Of a stretch of DNA of 64,000 nucleotides, positions 58,555 to 64,000 are shown piece after piece. Within the stretch, counting starts at the first letter, position 1; each line of letters starts with the position of its first letter. The notes beneath the pieces are model-generated. The model saw only the letters and a program-made list of their open reading frames with translations, ran no database searches and had not been told where the DNA came from. The stretch comes from Bipolaris cookei (Eukaryota; Ascomycota; Dothideomycetes; Pleosporales; Pleosporaceae), in contig NRSV01000003.1 in NCBI GenBank assembly GCA_002286855.1, forward strand, positions 738,831-802,830, read 5' to 3'. The position numbers and the translations under genes are program-made.

Positions 58555-59903
58555 CTACTCAGGCGATGCAGCATTTGCCGGCTCCACACTAGCACTCATC
58601 CTATTCCTGTCTTTGCCGCCACCACCCAGGCTGAGTTTGATCTTCTTCTTCTTGGGCGAATCGCCGCCGTCATCTGCGTCACGGTCTCTCTTGCCCTCGC
58701 CCCTCTCGCTGTTTTCGCTGTGCTTTCGGTCAAGATCTGGTCTGCTACCCGTCTTGAGCTTGACTTTGAGAGTGCCACCGCTACCGTTTGTAGATCTATC
58801 TCGGTCGGCCTTCTTGATATATGAACTCTTCTTCTTGATCTTGCGACGCTCGGGCGTGTCATTGTCTTGGCCGAGTTCATCTGCGTCTACATCGTCGCTG
58901 GCAGCGAGTTTCTTGGTAGGCGAGATGCCTTTGGATTTGCTGCTTGTTTTTGGAGCTGGGGCGTCCTGGGAACCGGGTGCGGGTGTGCCCATTCGGCTTC
59001 CAAGTGGCGTATTGCTAACACCCGAACCTGAGCCATTTTGTCCCACAAGCTTTGCCATTGCATTCCGTGAACTCTGTCGCCCGCTTATACCCAGGCACTT
59101 TTCCAAATGTTGTGCGAATCGCGTGATGAGCAAACTGCGCTTGCAGTTTGGACAGGTGTGCCACGGAATATACGAAGCTGGCTTGCCGCCCGTGTTGAGC
59201 TTGATTTCCTTGGTGTCGCCACCAGCCATGTCTGTGTCTTGCGATCCGGGTGTACCGACGCTCTCCTTCTCGGCATTCTTTTGCTGCTGCTTAATAAGCT
59301 CGCGCTCCTTCTTGCTCTTGGCCATGTCGGTAGGAAACGGGTTGCCATAGACATCGTGACCCGGTCTCTGTACCCAGGGGTAGAGCATACAGTACTCCTT
59401 GGTGAGATCGGGGTTCTGCATGCCCTTGCCCATGATGGGGTACATGAGGCGCGGCAACTTGCAATGCGGACATATTATCTCGGGCGTCGTCTTGAGCGGA
59501 TTCCCCTTGAGAAACACGCGCCCATTCTCATATTTTGCTGCTGGTGTCTCTGCGATGGGAATTGTTGTGGCACCGTTGGTGTTTTGCTTCTGCGACTGCG
59601 GCTCGAGGTTGGCGAGAGCGATTGATTCGGCCTGGGTGGCAGCCGACTGCATGCGAAGCAGCTTCTCGGACCGGTGACATGATAACGCGGTGCTATAGAC
59701 GATGGTGCTCAGCAGTTCGTCCAATATATCCGTCGTCTGCGACAATGTTAGCAGGGCGCAATGACTTTGTTGAGAAACGCATAACAGAGGAGGCGGGTTA
59801 TGGGTGGAGACCATCATACCAGTTCTGCCAGCGCGTCCGACGGCAGTCCGACGGCAGAGGCGATGCCCTCGACCTGTTCGTCTGCCAGCTGGTCCTCAGA
59901 CAT
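58555..59903 (-). CDS. SGF11: SAGA-associated factor 11-like zinc-finger protein
   Basis: Minus-strand exons 59820-59903 and 58555-59736 join in phase 0 to give 421 residues. The N-terminal helix (TDILDELLSTIVYSTAL) resembles the Sgf11 helix that packs in the SAGA deubiquitinase module. A first cysteine set (CPHC at 117-120, Cys144) is followed by the Sgf11-type finger TCPNCKRSLLITRFAQHLEKC (residues ~222-242) and GRQSSRNAMAKL. The rest is Lys/Ser-rich and disordered. Sgf11 links Ubp8 to SAGA for removal of histone H2B ubiquitin. The protein is longer than yeast Sgf11, as is usual in filamentous fungi. Sgf73-type identity is less likely because of the HLEKCLG signature. Confidence 0.82.
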
Positions 59904-60241
59904 GTCGCGCGCACGCTCTCTCGCTCTGTCGCTTTTTGCTCGCCGTCGACGGTGCGTGTTGGGGAGACGAGGCGCTGGCACGGCACATGAACGGACATAG
60001 ACACACTGAGACGTTAGCGTTAGTCGCGGGAGTTACCCATAGTACCCCTGCCCTCCGGCCCGATTTAGCGCAATGCACTCCCCATGCAGCCTATTGCGAA
60101 CCTACCTGTCCTACCCCACCCCCATTACGCACACGACCGACATCTAAAGCGCATAATATTATATTCCCAACGGGACATCAATGTTATCCATTGTCGCCCA
60201 CCTATAAGTACATATCTGTTTAGAGTAATACTTGGTGCCTT
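59904..60241. other. Spacer between POP1 and SGF11
   Basis: 338 bases holding the POP1 3' end and the SGF11 promoter, both genes on the minus strand. No further feature seen. Confidence 0.5.
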
Positions 60242-62803
60242 TCACCTTACTTCCCATTTCGCTAACCGGCCGACGCTACTGCCCGCTGGTCTTACAATGC
60301 ACATGCGATCTGACGGCGATATCCCGTGTGCTCCCACAAGGCTCAGCATCCTGCCCACAGCCAAATTGGCTACAGCAGTCGGCATGCCCTCTGCGAGGTT
60401 GTAGTTGCCCGTGGTGACAAAGCCAATCAGGTCCCCCTCGTCGGGAACCAAGGGGTAGTCCTCCTCACCGGCTTTGGGCGGGCCCTGGTCTAATTTTGGC
60501 GGCTCGAGTAGTCTTCTTGCAAGCTGTCTCTTCGGATTATCACTAAGCTTGACATCGCCAGGCCTAGGCCCCTTCTTGTTTGGCATGCGCTTGTTTTCAC
60601 CAAGTGGCATTAGTGACACCCATTTGCTTCGCAGCTCTGCGTCCGCCGGCAGCCGATAGATGCGGGCGCATTCTGTTGGAGTACCCCGTTGTACCATTGT
60701 GATCTTTACAACGAAGACGCAGGTTGATAGTAATTGGCTGTCAATCAAAAGATGCCCATCCACGAGCTTTTTCGCCTGAACAGGCGACAGCTGACGCAGC
60801 GGAGTATACCCTTCCTCCGATCGCTGATGTGAAAAGTCGGTGATTTTCTGCGTTGATGGCAAGAGTCGCAACCATTCACAAGCCCAGGGCTCTCCCACTT
60901 CACCTTTTCTACCGTTGCCAAGATTGATGGTGGTCCACTCTATCCGCTTACCCTTTGGGCGTTTTGTCCATTCGAGCTTCCTCCCTTGTCGCGCATGCAG
61001 TTCCCAGGCCCAACCAGCATCTGTATTGGGGAAATCGTAGGGGAAATGTGGTACCGACCGCTCAAAGTCGACTTGACGTCGCTCTTTCAAGCCGCCGAAC
61101 CGCGGGTTCCCGCCCGTCGAAACCGGGTAGCGCATCATCTGTCGCCATACCGGCATAACACATTTCCACGGAAGCAGTACCGTCCATGACCTGCTCTCTC
61201 GTGACGTAAATACGAGCGCCGGTATTTTTGGGTCCCTCGGGCGCGCCTCAGGGTCTTCGCCGAGCGTGCACGCGCTTTTTCGGCGATTGATGGATTTTTG
61301 AGATGGCATGGTTCGCTGGGCGGCCAGCCTAGCGTCCGTGTCGAATACTGCCGCGGCCTTTTGAGTCTGATCAACCGGCCAGGTTGCTAGTGTTTCGGTC
61401 AGAATCATCATAGACTGTTGGTTTTGTGCTGTTGGTGTCGTCGAAGGAGGATCGCGGAGCCGGGGGTCTGTTATGTCAAATGCCAGCAACGCACCCGCTG
61501 GCAGCGAAGCAACATCTGTTACCGGAGCTAGTATAGACCACAATGATTGTGGAGCACTGGTATCTGTGTCAGAAGAAGAGGATATGGGATGGAGTACAGA
61601 GCAGAGAGTTTCTGTAGCAGCAGGGCCCATGATCTCGATAGATCCAATCTCGAAGCGGGCATCTCGAACGGTAACTGGTGGCTTCTGTACTTTGGCAGCC
61701 CTGATGACCTCGTTCCAGAGTGTCAAGAAAGCACTCGGATGCACACGAATGAATGCTCTCCTCTTATCTTTCTCCGACTCTGGCACACACCAGACGATAG
61801 TGACGTGGGCAATCCTCTTTAGAAGCCTATCCTCTTTTTCGTATATCCAGCTTTCCCAAGTCCTGGTGCCATGCCTCCACTTCTTCGCTCTCCCTCTGTT
61901 CTGCCATGGATCCTCTGCATCTTCCGCGCCAAAGTGTAGTCCCTTCAACAGGCCTATCAGACTGGCATCGGGGCCTTGGAGACTGATGGTGGACATGTAG
62001 CTCATGTCCCAGGCCACAGCCCCGCGCTGAGTTGCAGCTCGGTGAGTAAGACGGTAAGCTTTGGCGGCTGGCTGCAGAGGGAGGGCAAACCGCCACAGAG
62101 GCTCTTTGGGGTCCGTCATTCTTGCGCGCTTCGTATGCCATAGATGTGTAGGCAGCCATGTCTTGTCTCTTTGCCGTCTGCGGAATCGCGAGGGAGGAGT
62201 ATGAGGAGTCGCGAGAGCGGGGAATGTGCGTTTCGGCTTCGTCTTTGGGGGAGGTGTTGGCTTTGTGGCGTCTGCGGGGGGAGGGTCCATGGCGATGTCT
62301 CCATCGTGGTCCTGGGCGCGGGTTGCTGCAGAATTGCCTTGTTTCCTTTTTTTTGCCCGCTTCTCCCAGTTCTGCCTGCTTTTCTCTCGACCCTCATTGC
62401 GCAGATGCTTCTTCTTGCCTTTGCCCACACCACTACCGCTGGTGCCTCTTGAGATGGGGGTGTTGTCATCCTTGGCTTCCTGTCGCGCCCGTTGTCGCAA
62501 TCTCTTAGGTACACGGGTGGGATTGTGGCTCGCAGTCCTCCTGCGCAACTCTCTGGGGACATCTTGGAAAGCGCGCCGCGACAGGGCGTTCCTGGCTACT
62601 TTGATGGCGCCTTCCAGCGACTTGATTTCATTTTCGTGCGACTTGAGAAAATTTGCAACGTTGATTTCGCCATTGGGATACGCGTTGCTGGTGGGCGTCG
62701 CGGGGATGACATGCTGAGGTCTCTGGGGAAAACGGGCGCGTTTGGGGGCATTGGCGGGGCCTGTGGTGGAAGCATGCTTCCTCTTCTTCGCATTGTCTGC
62801 CAT
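60242..62803 (-). CDS. POP1: RNase P/MRP protein subunit POP1
   Basis: One uninterrupted minus-strand frame of 853 residues from the ATG complementary to 62801-62803. The N-terminal POP1 domain is seen in ARNALSRRAFQDVPRELRRRTASHNPTRVPKRLR (residues ~66-105), with a basic low-complexity stretch after it. DMSYMSTISLQGPD and the WESWIY segment follow, then a POPLD-type middle (~560-640) and the C-terminal block LIGFVTTGNYNLAEG. Pop1 is the largest protein subunit of RNase P and RNase MRP and binds their RNAs for tRNA 5' processing and rRNA maturation. Lack of introns contrasts with its neighbours. The upstream region is shared with the divergent J-like gene. Confidence 0.95.
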   Translation of the reverse strand: MADNAKKRKHASTTGPANAPKRARFPQRPQHVIPATPTSNAYPNGEINVANFLKSHENEIKSLEGAIKVARNALSRRAFQDVPRELRRRTASHNPTRVPKRLRQRARQEAKDDNTPISRGTSGSGVGKGKKKHLRNEGREKSRQNWEKRAKKRKQGNSAATRAQDHDGDIAMDPPPADATKPTPPPKTKPKRTFPALATPHTPPSRFRRRQRDKTWLPTHLWHTKRARMTDPKEPLWRFALPLQPAAKAYRLTHRAATQRGAVAWDMSYMSTISLQGPDASLIGLLKGLHFGAEDAEDPWQNRGRAKKWRHGTRTWESWIYEKEDRLLKRIAHVTIVWCVPESEKDKRRAFIRVHPSAFLTLWNEVIRAAKVQKPPVTVRDARFEIGSIEIMGPAATETLCSVLHPISSSSDTDTSAPQSLWSILAPVTDVASLPAGALLAFDITDPRLRDPPSTTPTAQNQQSMMILTETLATWPVDQTQKAAAVFDTDARLAAQRTMPSQKSINRRKSACTLGEDPEARPRDPKIPALVFTSRESRSWTVLLPWKCVMPVWRQMMRYPVSTGGNPRFGGLKERRQVDFERSVPHFPYDFPNTDAGWAWELHARQGRKLEWTKRPKGKRIEWTTINLGNGRKGEVGEPWACEWLRLLPSTQKITDFSHQRSEEGYTPLRQLSPVQAKKLVDGHLLIDSQLLSTCVFVVKITMVQRGTPTECARIYRLPADAELRSKWVSLMPLGENKRMPNKKGPRPGDVKLSDNPKRQLARRLLEPPKLDQGPPKAGEEDYPLVPDEGDLIGFVTTGNYNLAEGMPTAVANLAVGRMLSLVGAHGISPSDRMCIVRPAGSSVGRLAKWEVR

Positions 62804-63558
62804 GGCCGTCAGTCGTCGTCGTCGTCGGCCGCCTGGTCCTGTGCTTGGGATGACGACGACAATGACAACGGTGAGCTATTACCTACTCTGTGCTGGGACG
62901 AAAGTATTCGTAGTGGGGCGGCTATGGAGTTTTTGTTTAGTCAGCGGTAGGAGAACTCTAAATAACCTTATTCTAGCCCATCTAGTGCAAAACTTACGAG
63001 CCCCTCGGCTGTGATTGGTGCTTGAACGAGTCCCCCTGCCAACAAGCCACTAATCATGCCTTGGTGCCATCGGTAATGATCGTGCTGGCCGCATCCCCAC
63101 ACCAACCGTGTAGCGTGCAGTTGCAGTTGTGATCACGGTAGCACGTGCCATGACTGAGCAGGCCGAGCGCCGGTCGAATGTTAGCTGGACCCTCACCCCT
63201 CAGCACTGACGCGTCAGAGTCATCCAAACACCTAGCCCAGCAACTGTATTTCGTTTCATCCTAAGCCCCCTAGCTCAATCATTAAATTATGTCCATTCAC
63301 AACATCCTCATTTCGCGAGCTTGCGGCGAGGCTCCACTTTCTGGCCGCCCTGGTGATTACAACGTTCCCCTGCATTGCGCGCAGCTACTGCTGTGCCCTG
63401 TCCCTCTCGTGTCTTAGACAAGGCGTGCGCTTTCATGTTTTCCTGCACCCGGCCTGACCACAACAACATCACCACCCCCTCCTCAGACAGTGTCGAGCAT
63501 TGTTATCCGAGCCCCTCATTGTTCTTTCACACCCTCTACCTGCCGTGCCTAGTACATA
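62804..63558. promoter_or_regulatory. Divergent intergenic region, POP1 and J-like gene
   Basis: About 750 bases separate the two oppositely directed starts. An ATTGG (inverse CCAAT) lies near 63014-63018. Promoters of both genes should be here; frames seen inside are short and unremarkable. Confidence 0.5.
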
Positions 63559-64000
63559 ATGATCAACTCATACTCTACCATGTCTCCCTCACCCCTACCC
63601 TCCGACCAAGTGTGCAAGTCCAGCTTCAGTCCCTTCCGATCCCCCTCGCCTAGGAAGAGATTCGCCCACGAGCGCAACCAGTCCGAGGCAGTCCAGCGGC
63701 CACGGCCCATGAGCATTTCGAGCAACTCGCCAGCAGTCCAGCATAGCAAACGAGCCTCCATTTACGTCTCGGACGCTTCCGTCATCCTTGCCCAGCGCAC
63801 ACCCATGGCTTCTCCTATCTCGTCTCCCGACTCCATGTATGACCCCGCTCTTGAAAGCCCAGATGCCATCGACCACTACGCCATCCTAGAAATCACTCCA
63901 AAGGCAACTACCGACGAGGTCAAGGCTGCTTATCGCCGGTTACGAGTAGTGTACTTTTCAAGCGATGCCAAGAAGTACCGAGCCCTACAGGCTGCCTTTG
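63559..64000 (+). CDS. J-domain-like protein, N-terminal part (cut by window end)
   Basis: The frame opens at ATG 63559 (second in-frame ATG at 63580) and runs off the window after 147 codons. The first ~100 residues are Ser/Pro-rich and disordered. They are followed by DHYAILEITPKATTDEVKAAYRRLRVVYF, which matches helices I and II of a J domain. The HPD tripeptide needed to stimulate Hsp70 is missing; FSSDAKKYRALQAAF follows instead, so this is a J-like rather than classical J protein. Downstream domains are unknown. Partner and location cannot be inferred from this part alone. Confidence 0.75.
   Translation, partial: MINSYSTMSPSPLPSDQVCKSSFSPFRSPSPRKRFAHERNQSEAVQRPRPMSISSNSPAVQHSKRASIYVSDASVILAQRTPMASPISSPDSMYDPALESPDAIDHYAILEITPKATTDEVKAAYRRLRVVYFSSDAKKYRALQAAF

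Overview
The window is nuclear DNA of a filamentous ascomycete. Short phase-consistent introns (about 45-80 nt) break most genes, GATA, HMG-box and DASH proteins have filamentous-fungal form, and intergenic DNA is long and microsatellite-rich. The mix of proteins and the mutated Fot/pogo transposons suggest Dothideomycetes, probably Pleosporales; this is inference, since no search was run.

Layout. 1-8.5 kb, all plus strand: a 15-exon meiotic SPO22/ZIP4-like gene (61-3827), a membrane-anchored SGNH/GDSL-like hydrolase (4511-5802) and an HMG-box regulator (6304-8485). 9.5-15.6 kb, plus strand: a large alpha/beta-hydrolase (9522-11884) and an MFS sugar porter (13830-15608) with CreA-type motifs upstream. 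18.4-19.5 kb: a divergent pair, a 91-residue single-span membrane protein (minus) and the DASH subunit Hsk3 (plus). About 5.3 kb without a gene precedes areA, the nitrogen GATA factor (24772-27581). A DJ-1/PfpI protein (28579-29376) and an orphan six-exon P450 (30874-32743) follow. On the minus strand lie a KRE6/SKN1 beta-1,6-glucan synthesis protein (34174-36343), a NuiA-like protein (38669-39190) and the CYC8/SSN6 corepressor (39922-42853).

42.9-58.5 kb is gene-poor. It holds microsatellites, one cysteine-rich ORF (52550-52966), and two abutting Tc1/pogo-type elements (53118-55512 and 55515-57309) sharing one TA. Both transposases are broken by stop codons mostly of the transition type expected from repeat-induced point mutation. 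A LINE reverse-transcriptase scrap bounded by N bases sits inside the first. A 16-bp perfect inverted repeat flanks the pair, as if the insertion site had been the centre of a palindrome.

The right end returns to housekeeping genes: an Sgf11-like SAGA subunit (58555-59903) and RNase P/MRP subunit POP1 (60242-62803) on the minus strand, then the start of a J-like protein (63559 to the window edge) on the plus strand.

The genes do not form a pathway. Several are global regulators (AreA, CYC8, SAGA, HMG-box), and AreA, CYC8 and any CreA control of the sugar porter would meet in nutrient regulation. No tRNA, rRNA or CRISPR array was found by eye. Exon boundaries come from splice motifs, reading phase and remembered family conservation.
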